From Voacanga thouarsii (Eukaryota; Streptophyta; Magnoliopsida; Gentianales; Apocynaceae): a stretch of 64,000 nucleotides of DNA. Numbering within the stretch: the first letter of the stretch is position 1; each line of letters starts with the position of its first letter. Where the stretch lies: positions 1,550,001 through 1,614,000 of the forward strand of contig JANUWF010001491.1 of assembly GCA_026120185.1 (NCBI GenBank). Direction: 5' to 3'. The position numbers and the translations under genes were made by a program. Positions 22,426 to 34,199 of this stretch are shown one piece after another. Under the pieces are notes generated by a model. It saw only the letters and a list, made by a program, of their open reading frames with translations. It was not told the origin of the DNA and did no database searches.

Positions 22426-24149
22426 AGAAGCCTGCTCTTTACTTCTTCAACTCAATGGCTCGAAATTTTCAAATTTTCTATTATTGTGAGCGAGCAATGT
22501 GTGTAATGTGTGTTCAACGGATGTAATTTGGATGCACTTCACTGAATTTTTTTCTTCATTCTTTGAACCTACGATTTTTTCTTCATTTTTCAATTGATTT
22601 ATTTTCTTTCAATTACAGAAGTCCGGTTGCTTCTTCTTGTCTTCTTTTGTCCTTGTTTCCCAAACGGCACTTAGTGCATTGTTCACGGGCTACTCTTGTC
22701 TTCTTTTTCATCTTGTAATTGTTGCTTGCTGTGTCTTCTTTTGTTCTTTCTTCTTGTCACACACCACTGTATATTATCCTCTTATAACTTTGTTCTTTTG
22801 GAATGCATTTGTTTTTGTTTTTTGTCTTCTTTCATTTTGTTCACTAATGTTTCGTCCTTCTATGCTCATAGAATATACACAACACTTAATTTGCTTCGTC
22901 CTTCATGCTCACATGTGTGTGTTTACTATTCAAAAGACTTGAATGAATTTCACTACAATTGAGAATATATCACCTAATAAAAAATATTTAAAACTAATTA
23001 AATTAATAATCTTACCATTTATTAGATAATAATATACTATAAACTATAAAGAATATTTTCTAACTAATTAAATTATTACTTTGTTATTTTTGTTTATAAC
23101 AATATATGCTACAAACTATAGATGATTTATATTAAAAAATATTAATTTAAAATAATCTTATCTTTTTAATTTTTCAAATAATAACACATTAATTTAATAA
23201 TTAACTTGTGATTTATAAACCAATAACTAAAATTAATATAACTTTCAAAACCAACCTCTTCTATTTTAAAAGTATAAATTTTACTGACTCATAAATCAAC
23301 TACTATTCGCACTAAATCAATAAGAAAAAGGTCAAAGATTCATCAGAGAATTTAAATATAGGTAAATTAATATCTTATCGTTATTAATGAAAAATATTAA
23401 TAATGTAGCAAAATTTATATTTTTTTATTATGTATTTTAAAAAGTGAATATTTATTTTTAAAAATTCAGATTCAAAAAATAAAAATATTAAAATTTAAAT
23501 AAAAAGAGTAATAAAATCAGTACCTGTTTGAAAAAGACTCGAATATCTTTGTAAACAAATTTTTTTTATGGAACTAAATAATATTAATTAATTAAACACA
23601 AATATATTTAAGCAAGCTTTATTTACTAACAACACAGTAGATCAACCTCACTTTGCTACAATCGTGTATAGTACCCCAAATCCACCTTGGAGAACATCAA
23701 GCCAAAATATGATTCCCTTTTTGCCCCTCAATGCATTGCCAATTTTATTATAGTTACAAGTTAAAAGAATTTGTTATTTAGTAGGGGGAAAAAAATTAAA
23801 AAAGGACTTAATCAACCTGAGTCAAAGCCGGCTTGAGAAAGCAGATGGTCGTCCCATGGTGCAGTAAATACTTAATAAATTAATTATAAAAATATATATT
23901 GTACACAAATTCATTAAAAAATTGGTTGTAAATCAAAGTAAGTTAAAATGTTTTATGTGATATGGTATCCATTTATGTAAAAGGGGTAAAGCCTATTTTA
24001 GTATGTTTATTAGCGTGTTTGATATGTGTGTTTATGCATGAATATTTTGGAAATTAGTTACAATATTTCTAAGTATCTTAAAATTATTGTCATGTTTGAA
24101 ATCTAGTTTAAAGTTTCCTGATAAAATAGGTGGCATATAGTCAGTTAAA
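22426..24149. other. CACTA internal noncoding, AT-rich
   Basis: 22500-22960 is pyrimidine-rich on the + strand with short reading frames of low-complexity Phe/Cys-rich sequence. 22970-24100 is strongly AT-rich with no coding signal. It probably contains 5' untranslated or intron sequence of the transposase gene; I see no clear splice pair. Confidence 0.5.
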
Positions 24150-27100
24150 ATGAATAGAGATAGAAGTTGGATGTATAATCGACTCCTCCTGGCTCATCGA
24201 GGCATAACAAAAGAGTTTACACAAGGACTCGATGAGTTCATCCGGGTTGCATGTGCACAACCACAATTCATTCGCAGTGCAACGACAAGGTGTCCATGTT
24301 CTAGGTGCAAGCTTCTGAAATTCCAAAGTCGTGAAACCTGCCATGTTCACCTTCTAAACAAAAGTTTTATGCCGAATTATTTTATTTGGACATCCCATGG
24401 AGAAGAGTATCAAATCCATGAAGAAGAACTGCCTCATGTAGTATCGGACCATCACGAAACCACAAATAGGTATCGAGAAATGGTAATGATGCTGCGAGTC
24501 ATTCCTTCAATGATAATTGGGCCGCGGGTCCATCTAATATTGAGGAGGAAGCACCGAATCCCAATGCACAACAATTCTATGATCTATTGTACGAGGCAGA
24601 CGAGCCACTATTTCAAGTTTGTGTACGACATTCAAAGTTGTCAGTTATGTCACGAATGTTGCATTTGAAGTCAGAGCAGAATATGCCAGATATTCATTTC
24701 GACCATTGGGCCAGTCTTATTAATGAAATTCTACCAGATGATGGGAACAAAGTGCCGAATGATTTCTACAAGACTAAGAAGTTTGTGAAAGCTCTTGGGT
24801 TGCCAGTTGAGAAGATTCATGTATGTGTCAATGGATGTATGCTCTTTTGGAAAGATGATGAGGAGTTAATGAATTGCAAATTCTGTAATCATCCCCGACA
24901 TAAGTTAAGAATTTTGGAAAAATCCAAACCTATTCCATATCAAAAAACGCATTACCTACCCATTACTCCGAGGTTGCAGAGGCTTTATGCGTCAAAAGAA
25001 ACAGCCGAGCATATGATATGGCATAAAGACCATACGCAACAAGGCGATGAAATGAATCACCCATCAGATGGCGAAGCATGGAAGGATTTCGACATAAAAC
25101 ATCCAGACGTCGCACATGAGCCACGCAATGTAAGATTGGCATTATGTGCAGATGGCTTTGCACCTTTTGGTATGTCTGGCAAGTCATATTATTGCTGGCC
25201 TGTCATTATCACCCCTTATAATTTGCCACCTTGGATATGCACGAAGACACCTTACATGTTTCTAGTAGCGGTAATCCCGGGACCAAGAGATCCTAGGAAG
25301 ATGATTGATGTGTATCTCCAACCACTTATTGAGGAGCTAAAATCACTTTTGGCGTGTGGGTATTCAGACGTATGATATTTCTAGAAAGCGTAATTTTGAT
25401 ATGCGGGCTGCGCTTATGTGGACAATAGGAGACTTTCCTGCATATGGGATGTTATCTGGGTGGACAACTTCTGGGCACATGGCGTGCCCAATTTGTATGG
25501 AAAAGAGTAAGGCATTTCAACTTCGGCATGGAAGAAAAACATGTTTCTTTGATGTTCACCGCCAATTTCTCCCACGGGATCACCCGTATAGAAGAAACAA
25601 GACCAATTTTTTGAAAAATCATGTCGAAAACGATCCACCACCACCCAGGCTCACGGGTGAAGAAATTTGGCAATGAGTTCAGAATATTCCTAAGGTTACT
25701 GATACCGGCGGTGAAGACATTCCCGAAGGGTATCTCAGTCAGTCACACTTGGACAAAACAAAGCATATTTTGGGAACTCCCTTATTGGTCTTCATTACTT
25801 GTTCGACACAACTTAGATGTCATGCACATAGTTAAAATTTGTTTTGATAATATTTTCAACACAGTAATGGATGTAAAAGGTAAAACAAAAGATACCCTAA
25901 ATCCTCGTTATGACATCAAAGAACTATGTCGAAAAGAACTGGCATTAGATCCCGGAGAGAGCATCAGATCAAAGGCAACTTATTGTCTTTCCAAACAAGA
26001 ACAACGCATTTTGTTTGAGTGGATAAAGGATCTAAAATTTCCTGATGGCTATGCATCAAACCTATCTAGATGTGTTGATATCCGGGAGTCTAAGTTGATA
26101 AACACGAAAAGTCATGATTGCCATGTTTTCCTGTTGCGTTTGTTGCCTACTACTTTCAGACAAATGCTACCAGAGTCGATTTGGAATGCTTTAACTGAGT
26201 TTAGCATATTTTTTAATGAGTTATGTGCCACTAAGTTGACTGTGGGTAAGATGAGAGAGTTGGAGGAAAATATTTCTATTATATTATGTAAGTTGGAGAG
26301 AATATTTCCACCCGCATTCTTCAACTCAATGGAGCATCTTCCAGTTCATTTACCATATGAAGCTCGTGTGTGCGGTCCAGTTCAATACCGTTGGATGTTT
26401 CCTTTTGAAAGGTAGTTCATCTAGTACTGCTGTCTAAAAAGTTCATTTTCCAATTTTATCTCTTCGTATTATGTCAATGCTTAAATTGCTTTTACCATAT
26501 GTAGATACCTCTATCGTTTGAAAAAGAAGATTAGAAATAAGGCAAGAGATAAAGCGTCTATAGTCAATGCTTACTTGGTCGAAGAGGCTTCTAACTTTAC
26601 AACATACTATTTTAAGCCACATGTGGTAACAAGAAGTAGGCGTCCAAGTCGACACGATGATGGCGGTGACGTCAGCCATTCTGCAAATAATTTATCGATT
26701 TTCAGTTTGCCAGGGCGGTCAGCAGGTAGATCTTATATGCGTTGGCTTACTGATGAGGAATACAAAGCTGCCAATCTTTATGTGTTGCTGAACTGTTCGG
26801 AGGTGGAACTGTTTATCAGGTTTATTAAAAGTTGAGTTTACAGATGATTTCTTTTCTAACTCTTCAGTGCAATAGTAATATATACTAAGTTATTTTTATG
26901 CTATCACTTCAGTATGTTTATTGGTCAGTTGCATACCCATCATCCACAACTCGAACATCGTGACATTAACAAGGAGATTGAGACCCACTTTGCTAGCTGG
27001 TTCCGTAGCCATGTATGTAATGTCATGTTTGTACAAATTATAGCATCTCTACTCTTTACAGTACTAATATTAAATTATTTGACTAGGTTTTGGGTATTGA

Positions 27101-27803
27101 GAATAATATTGACAATTAGCTTTTAAATGACCTCTCAAGAGGCCCTTTAATGGCAGTTGAAGCATATTCCATTTACTATATTAATGGATATTGTTTTCAC
27201 ACCATGAGCCATGGAGAAGAAAAATCAACAATGAATTATGGGGTGTGCATTCGAGGCACGACTTATTCTCAATCAACAACTGAAGGAGGCTATTATGGAT
27301 TAATACAAGAAATACTTCGTGTACAATATCCTGGCTTGCCAAAGAAGAATACTGTATTGTTTAAGTGTGAATGGTTTGATCCACGATCTCGTGACAGTAT
27401 GAAAGTTCATCCAAGGTACAATTTGGTGGAAATAAATCATAGAAAAAGGTGGCCAAAATACGAACCATTTGTGTTAGCCCATCAAGCAATTCAGGAATAC
27501 TACTCTCCATATCCAAGTACAAGACGTGATATGCGTGACTGGTGGGCTGTTTTTCACGTTAAAGCAAGAGAGATTTTTGATGTTCCACAAGTTGAACACG
27601 CTTATCAAAATGACCATTCTATTGGCACACCATTACAAATTCAAGATGATCAATTTGATCCTCTACGTGATTGGGATGCTACAGGAGAAGAGGATGTCAT
27701 TAGGAGTGATGGTAATGATGAAACTACCGATGAAGAGATTGGATATGAGTCTGAAAATGAGGAAGATGATGCCGATGAAACGATTGAAATTGAGGACGAG
27801 TAA
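24150..27803 (+). pseudogene. TNP2-type CACTA transposase with three introns
   Basis: The transposase would cut and rejoin the CACTA ends in the nucleus. From ATG 24150 it shows the N-terminal transposase-associated zinc-like region (CPCSRCK at about 24291-24311), then the TNP2 core: CNGCMLFWKDDEELMNCKFC, LALCADGFAPFGM, WPVIITPYNLPPW, VIPGPRDPRKMIDVYLQPL, DFPAYGMLSGW, LPYWSSLLVRHNLDVMHI and FDNIFNTVMDVKGK. A DUF4218-like part ends at MFPFER, followed by introns 26412-26504, 26820-26912 and 27013-27086 (all GT-AG and in phase), then a DUF4216-like part (KCEWFDPRSRD, VNxA-type region) and an acidic tail. Frame changes near 24500, 25350 and 25700 and a TAG near 27114 make it a pseudogene. Domain names are from family knowledge. 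Confidence 0.9.
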
Positions 27804-27901
27804 AATATTATTTTTACATCTTCATATCTTTTACTTTTGTTACATATATTATTGTATATTATTTTTTAATTTGCAAGCTAACAAATCATTTACTTTGTAG
27901 A

Positions 27902-28500
27902 TATGCCTCGGAGTAGTTCATATTTTCGTTCTGAGCACCCCGCCCTATCTACCTCCAATGTTCCAGCGTCACAGACTCCACAGAATCCTTCATCAGATGG
28001 GAGCATTGCTGCTGGTGATAATACTACTACTTCTGTTGTCCCTTGCTCTATTCCTTCTTCATCGCAGCGACCTATGATACACATTCTTCCGGGGAGTGAT
28101 AATGTGTAAGTATATCATATATGTTTACAAAGAATATAAAGTTTTACCCACAATTCAAACTATATTTTCAATACTTTTTGTTGAATAACTTTAAGTTTTG
28201 ATCAATGTTTTTGTGGTAGGTTTGGACCCATAGAGATTCAATATAAAATTCATAACTGCATCAAGCCGAAATTTGTTGTCCAGCACAAAAGGTGGTTGCA
28301 TGTGGATTTTGATACGAAGAATACTTGGTTTCAAGAATTCGAGGCAAGTGTTTAATAATTAAATCTTATGTGATCTTCTTGCTCTTTTATAAAGTTTTGA
28401 GTTGAAGTATCTTATATTATTTCTTTTTATTGTAGAAACGATATAGATGGAGGGAAGAGGATAGTGATACTTTATGTGCGGGAACATAGGCTAATATTTT
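27902..28500 (+). pseudogene. CACTA second gene, 5' exons only
   Basis: Exon 27902-28107 encodes a Ser/Pro/Thr-rich start (MPRSSSYFRSEHPALSTSN). It joins in phase across a GT-AG intron (28108-28219) to 28220-28343, which reads FGPIEIQYKIHNCIKPKFVV and VDFDTKNTWFQEFE. A second intron, 28344-28435, has donor GAG|GCAAGT and acceptor TGTAG, then KRYRWREEDSDTL. A TAG follows soon after, and homology ends where the LTR copy begins. By position this is the second gene that most CACTA elements carry beside TNP2 (the TNPA-like DNA-binding protein), but I recognise no defining motif. Confidence 0.6.
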
Positions 28501-28559
28501 GTCTCCACAACAAAACTTCTTGCTTGAAATCTTATGTAGGTGCTCATTCAAATATGAAT

Positions 28560-29622
28560 TTGCACAAAGAAGAGGGAAATGATAGGAATCAATCCAAGCA
28601 ATATGCTAAAGTTAAAGAAGTGGGACAGAACTATATGTTACACTTCAGAGGACCTTGGAAGAATCCAATACATGGAGGCTTACAAGGGAGAATTCAAGCG
28701 AAACCAACCAACAAGTCAAAGAACATGAAGAGCATGAAGAGATGGGCACAAAAGGAAGGCCAAAGAAAGCTGCATTTGCCCTACAATTTATGTGGAAGGC
28801 TAATGGAGTACAAGATAAAGATTAAGGATAAGAAGATTTGAACCGACTATGGAACAGTGCTCACCCAGTGACAGGTCTAAGAAGGCAACCCGCTACCAAG
28901 TCTACTTGGCCTACTGGCCAATAATTTTATAGATTCGACCTGATGCCAAGCCCAAGAAGGTTACCCGACACCGAGTTACTTCGGGCAACACCTGACTTTT
29001 GCTTATTTTTTCCTTTTTTGTTCTATTTTGTTCCCAATTAAATTGTCACAACTTTTGTTATGTAATAGAGATATTTTAGACCTTTTAAAGGCTTGAATGG
29101 TTGATATTTCATCTCACCATTGTTAGGTTTAGATGTCTATATATATGACATTATAATATTTAAAATGTAAGTTGGATATTATTATAGAAATAAAAAAACA
29201 CTCTTAAGAGAATTCTTTGATGGTTCTTCTATGAACGTCAAGAGCAATCTTAGGATTCTATTCCCTTCCATTGATTTGTGATTATAAACTCATAAGGAAG
29301 ATCAACCTAACCTAACAAAATAGAATCTCAGTTTCTTGCTAAGCTAAGAGTCTTGAGTATAAGTTATCTTTGGTTGCCTAGTTCTTCTGCTTCAATTGTT
29401 CATGACTCCTAGTTGGGTAAAGGGTTACTTGGTATAAATTGGTAGACTTGATTCTTATTTCTAGAATTCTAAGTTCTTTATTTCGGCTTAGGGTCCTAAT
29501 ATTTGAATTGGGAATCTTGTTTCTTCACTAATTTCATTGTTTTGAGCTCTTAATTGGGTCTTCCATTTTACCCTAAATTAAGCTACGAAATTCATTCAGA
29601 AATCAATCCTAATATCATATCA
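28560..29622 (+). repeat. LTR of gypsy C, copy 2, 5' truncated
   Basis: Aligns by eye with 18950-19999: GATAGGAATC start, the AAGAACATGAAGAGCATGAAGA block, the GAAGGCCAAAGAAAGCT block, the TATA box at 29137-29146 and the terminal CATATCA at 29622. About 300 bases of the left end are missing at the CACTA junction. Downstream, CATAGCATTTGTATCAA resembles a degraded primer site, which suggests a 5' rather than a 3' LTR. Confidence 0.8.
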
Positions 29623-30150
29623 CATAGCATTTGTATCAATTATATATCATCTAGAAATTAGGTGGGAAAGGGAAGTACAGCTTCCCTAGGCCTCATGCAT
29701 TAATGTAAATAATTGTATTATTATTTTTGGTTGGCGGCCCAGGGAAGTCTTGCTTCCCTTGGTTGCTTTCTTCAATGTAAATATAAGTATTGTGATTTTA
29801 GGTTAGCGGACCAAGAAAGTCTAACTTCCTTTGGCCGCCTAGTAGCATTCTTCACTGAACCTAGCTTGGTACCTGGCAGCCTAGGGATCAGTTTCCTAGG
29901 CCACCTTGTTTCTAGAAAAAGTTGGCAGCCCAGGGAAGCAACTTCCTTATGTCACCTACTTCCAAAGATTTGCGCATTTCAACATATTTTCTTATTTTTC
30001 TTCAATTTTCACTATATATAAACCATTATAAACCCTAGAAAATCATTCTTGGTTGGTTAGCAATCAAGAGATCCTTTAGGAAGCAATTTTTTACAAGAAA
30101 AAGAGGTGTGGCACAGAGGACCTCAAGGAAGTGGAATGACATGGCTTATC
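29623..30150 (+). repeat. LTR-like unit E, left part
   Basis: Five hairpin-forming repeats at 29661-29956 are followed by a TATA box (CTATATATAAACC near 30012) and a likely transcribed region, which is the layout of an LTR. It is interrupted at 30150 by gypsy F and resumes at 42287. No protein is encoded. The TTATC at 30146-30150 is the left copy of the target duplication. Confidence 0.5.
29661..29956. repeat. five tandem inverted-repeat units
   Basis: Units at 29661, 29733, 29805, 29875 and 29924 each contain a form of GGCGGCCCAGGGAAG and, a few bases later, CTTCCCTTGG. The two are approximately reverse complementary, so each unit could form a stem-loop. Spacing is 50-72 bases. Confidence 0.75.
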
Positions 30151-33100
30151 TGTAATACCCTGCCCAAAACCACCTTTGGCTATGGGGAAAAGTCATGCAT
30201 TGCATAGCATTTTGCATTTTATGTGGTAGGTTAGAATTATTTTATTTGCATGGATGCATGTGAATTTCTCTGTTGCTCTTGCATTTGAATTAATTGATAT
30301 GAAATAGTTGTGTTGTTAAAGATTTGGATAAGGGAGGTTTGGTTGAAGATTTGGAAGGATGAGGATTGGGGGGTGGTGAGAACTGATTGTAGAAAAAATT
30401 GGTATTGGAGTTGTTTTGGAATAGCGGGGAGGTTGGTGATTTTCTTTGGTGACCCGAGTTTGAATCCTACCCTTTGTGAAGTTAGTTTCTCTTCTTGAAA
30501 ATTCCTTTCCTTAGAGTTTCCATATCTTGGCCGAAAAAGATCTAGCAAACCTAGAGAAATTTTAGTGTCATTATTCCAAGGAAATAAGTCTCTATATTAA
30601 TTTCCTAAATTTAAGGACCTTGATGTGAATAAAGTTCACTTTTAATTTTCAGCTTTTATTCCCTAGGATTTTCGAAAAACCCCTGGCTAATAATTAAAAT
30701 TTCAGCTTGAATTTAGCTAGATAGATCTTGCCATGGATAGTTGGAATTAATGAATCATTTTTCTAGTAGGAAACCTTGTTGATTTTAACCCTAGAACCTA
30801 AGCTAAAAATCTAGAAAAAAATTTCCAGCAAGTGCCGCCACTTCTTAGAGGAATTTTAGCTCAACTTAAACTATTCCAAAGGTAGGAAACCTTATCCTAA
30901 ATCCTTTAGCAAATCAGATTTTTATTGCAATCCTAATTCGACTAGGATTTTCTTCCTAAACCTAGCAGAATTTCGGCAACTTTGTGTTAACACAAGCAGT
31001 CCGAAATTCCAGCACCTTGAAGTACAATCCAACCCTTCAAACCCTAGCTCAAATCCCCTAAAACATCTTCCATCAATTCAGATTATCTTTGCTGTGCAAA
31101 ACCAAATTTTACTCACACAAATTCCAGAATTTCGGCCAGCTAGGAAACCAGAATTTTCGACAGCTTTGTACAGAAAATTTTGGCCAGCCTTGTACTCCTA
31201 TTCCAACCGAAATTCTGCACACAAACACACCGAAAAACCCCAGCAGATCAAGCTATTTTTCAGCACCTAAAACCCTCATTTTTTTCTCTGGAAATTTTGG
31301 CAGAACCACAGCTAAAACAGTCCAGAAATTCTTCTCTCCTGTTCAGCAATTTCGCACAGCAAAACTACTGCACGAAGACAAAAATTTCAGCCCTAAACAC
31401 CTTCGCAAACTCTTCTTTGTTTGGCCCAAAATTGTAAACATAATCAGCCCTTCTCTTGAGCAGTAGTTCGGCCAGCACAAGGGAGCAAAATTGCAGAATA
31501 TTTTCTCCCTTAAACCCTCTCAAAGTCGGCAGCAAGAAGGCACTCGTGAGCTGCAATTTTCGGCCTTGCTGTCCAAGAAACCTAAAGCCATTTGGAGTCT
31601 TTCTAAACATCACCATCTAACCTTAAACCAATCTTCTGTAACTCTAAATCATAGCAGCCGTCTATCCTCTCCATTCTACATAAAAATTCCAGCAAGAACT
31701 CCACATCAAATTTTCGAAAACCTCAAGAACAACACCTAGCAAAAACCAATCACCCTCTAAGGTAAGCAAAAACCATCTCAACTTCTTGATTCCTTTTTTC
31801 CATCAATTCTCTTCCTTTTCTTCTTTGGAATCACGCCATCTCAAGGCTGATTTCATCTCTTTATGCATTCTCGGTCATAAGGAAGGAAAAAGGAGACAAC
31901 TTTTCTCTTCTAATCCAACGAACTCGGGACAATCACCATAGGAGTATCGGGATCTTGCTACTCGGTTGTTGTAAGGTATGAAAATACTTACCCTTAATGC
32001 CAGAATTAAGGTTTAAGGTAGTAGATGATGTCTGTTACCTTGTTGAATATATTGTTATAGTATATGATCTTAGGGGATTGTGAATTGTTATGAAAATAAA
32101 TGAGTTTGGCACATGTTCGAATTAGTTGAAACCCTGATCATGATATTATATGGTTTAGATCAGGAGGATAATTGGGGAAAGCAAGCTGTAAATTTATCTC
32201 ATTTTTCTGAGGCATATCAAGTAAGTCATTGCATAAACTCTTTTGTTAAATGTTGTGATTGCAAGTCTATGTTGTGAAGCTTTGTAAAGCTATTGTTGAA
32301 CTACGTTTGCTTGGGTTGTAAACGTGGATATTTATTCTTTAAACGGTTTTGTCAAACCAATGATTTATCAAGAAAACTATTCTTTCCTAGATTTTTAGGA
32401 AACTCTTTTAAAGAAAACCACGTTGTACAAAGCCAAGGTTTGGAAATATTGTGAATCAAGAATTGACGGATATGTTCGTTGAGTACTCAATAAGGGTAGG
32501 CTAACAATACTAGTCTTGGAGGGCTAGAGTAAGTCTTCTGGCAGGAGGCCACCTCCAGAAGATAAGCTCGGCTTGAAGAGGCCACAGTATTGGTTGGTTA
32601 GGCCGGTCCGAGCTAGCATTTGTACCCAGTAAGGTATTATTTATTTTCCCAGCATGAACACCTAGATGGTTTTGTTGGGTGTAGAGAAGGAGGAGTATCT
32701 CACCCAGTGAGTTGTACACTCATCTTGATCAAAACGCCCAACGTGTGGTAATCTGGTCCGGACAAGGTGCACAAAGTGTGGTGCATTGGCCATTTTTGTT
32801 CTCATAGAGCCCAACGTGTGGCGACATGACTGTTTGTTCGAGTGGAGGATTTATTTTGTACAAAGTGTGACAATGAGAAAAATCCACTCCTTGCGAAAAG
32901 AGATTTTTTATGACTTGCCAAATTATTTCTGCAAATGTTTTACACTTTGCATACACGTACTATTCAAAACACCATGTGCACACACAGGACTTACTGAGAT
33001 TTATTCTCACACTGTTTTACATAATATTTTCAGGAGATAGATTGTGCTGAGACAGCGGGGCTTTGTCAATAGAGGCTTTTGCTATTTTTCCTATGCTGTT

Positions 33101-33317
33101 CTAGGAGACTTTTGTCGTTTATACTTCTGAACAATATTTCTTTTCTTTCGTATTGCTCCAATTTGAGCCTGATGTAATAAGAGTATTTCTTTATTTATCT
33201 AAGTTGAATCTCTTGGAGGTTGCCTTTGTATTTTATACCTCATTTTAAAGTCCCCTTGTCCTATGGGACTGGGCTACATTCTCGCCCTTTTTGGGTACGT
33301 AGTCGTGGGGTTTTTCA
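30151..33317 (+). repeat. 5' LTR of chromovirus F
   Basis: Runs from TGTAATACCCTGCCC to TTTTTCA before the primer site, 3167 bases. The 3' LTR ends TGTTACA instead, so two of the last seven bases have changed. It carries the conserved modules GTTGAGTACTCAATAAGGG (32478) and GGACTTACTGAGAT (32988). Short reading frames inside it have no recognisable product. Confidence 0.95.
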
Positions 33318-33319
33318 AG

Positions 33320-33330
33320 TGGTATCAGAG
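33320..33330 (+). other. primer binding site of chromovirus F
   Basis: TGGTATCAGAG follows the LTR end after AG. It is complementary to the initiator tRNA-Met 3' end. Confidence 0.9.
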
Positions 33331-33472
33331 AACAAGGTTTAGGCAATTACTTAACTAATGGGGTTCTATTTTCTTGAGTATTTGGATCTGGTGCTAATTT
33401 TTATCTTTTGTTTATAGGCTGGTCAAAGGAGTTGTATCGGCTGTCAGAGACTGGCCCGCTCGCTGCGGGAAT

Positions 33473-34199
33473 CCACCTGCCCCACTACCTGTAGCTGATC
33501 CACCCGTGTCCGATTTAGAGAGAGAGCGTGAACCATCAGTGCTAGACGACCCGGTGGTTGAGGCGGAGATAGAGGTCGAGGAGAGCATAGGGTAAGATGA
33601 GGGAGATGACGGAGTTAAGTGAGGGTGAGATAGATGAGCTAGGGAATGAGGGAGACGATGAGAACGAGTGAGAGGTGGCTGGGGTAGAAGGAGAGGATGA
33701 GGAGGTAATGAAGGTTCCCCGGACCCCGTAGATAGGGGAAGTTGATAGGACCCCTGCTTGCTATAACCCTAAAGGGTCCAGTGGTGAGGGATATACGCCG
33801 AGAGATGGGGTTGCCCCGGGAGAGAGAAACCTTAGGCAGTCAGCTCTAGGAGGGGTAGATAAGAGGAAGAGGAAGCTAGAAGAGAGTCCTAAGGGGTGTG
33901 GACTCCGATATGGACTGGGCATAGATGCCATGCTAAGAAGAGAGGGGTTGTTTGACCCGGTTGATTCAGGGAGTGAGAGGCCTGTGCCTAAGGGTGCGGT
34001 TAGATTAGCATTGGATGAGCTTTATGAGACGGCCATGAGAGCCAAGAGAGGCCGAGAGGGTGAGTCAGGACAGCCAAGTGGGAGTGTTGGTTTCGCAAAG
34101 GACCACATAGGGAGACCCAATAGCTCCGTGTGGTGGCTTGTGGAACCGGCCTCTGACGACTCTGATGCTTCTGTAGAAACTAAGGAGAGTCGAACATAG
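33473..34199 (+). pseudogene. extra acidic ORF upstream of gag in element F
   Basis: Coding-like sequence starts with a proline-rich part (33473-33592, frame ending in TAA) and passes by a frame change into 33597-34199, which reads MREMTELSEGEIDELGNEGD, is broken by two stops, and continues with a basic patch DKRKRKLEE (about 33860-33885), MLRREGLFDPVDSGSERPVP, ALDELYETAMRAKRGREG and a tail ending at 34199. It is acidic overall with a possible nuclear localisation signal. I do not recognise a family. About 470 bases of AT-rich noncoding sequence separate it from gag. It may be an additional ORF of this lineage or a divergent gag N-terminus joined by splicing; TTTATAG at 33412-33418 and GGTAAGA at 33591 are splice-like. 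Confidence 0.45.

Larger units (their letters stand above)
21562..28560 (+). mobile_element. CACTA (En/Spm) DNA transposon, right end missing
   Basis: The left end is CACTACTAGAAAATGG followed by about 500 bases of subterminal repeats. Inside are a TNP2-type transposase gene and a second intron-containing gene, both on the + strand. No matching inverted terminus is found before the second gypsy C LTR starts near 28560, so the right end was deleted. The element lies within gypsy C internal sequence. The three-base target duplication cannot be tested (left flank AAA). Confidence 0.9.

Noticed and set aside
22057..22489. Two overlapping frames encoding Arg-rich and Ala/Val-rich proteins
   Set aside because: They are translations of a GC-rich tandem repeat in different frames; no start context, splice pair or family signature supports a gene.
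22637..22962. Hydrophobic Phe/Cys-rich frames resembling small membrane proteins
   Set aside because: The region is pyrimidine-rich, which gives such translations by chance; two overlapping frames look alike and neither has a recognisable motif.
24150..27803. TNP2 gene considered as a host gene
   Set aside because: All recognisable domains are CACTA transposase domains and the gene lies between a CACTA terminus and a TNPA-position gene.
29733..29956. Spaced repeats considered as a CRISPR-like or satellite array
   Set aside because: Units are imperfect, palindromic, variably spaced and sit in front of a TATA box in plant repeat DNA.
31089..31739. Several open frames in the F LTR (and their counterpart near 40290)
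   Set aside because: They lie in U3/R of the LTR, overlap each other on both strands, and indels between the two LTRs do not respect the frame.
33311..33330. LTR end TTTTTCA plus AGTGGTATCAGAG, similar to the copia LTR junction at 13304-13324, as a sign of template switching
   Set aside because: Only two substitutions separate it from the expected TGTTACA, and the primer site is shared by most plant elements, so point mutation is enough.
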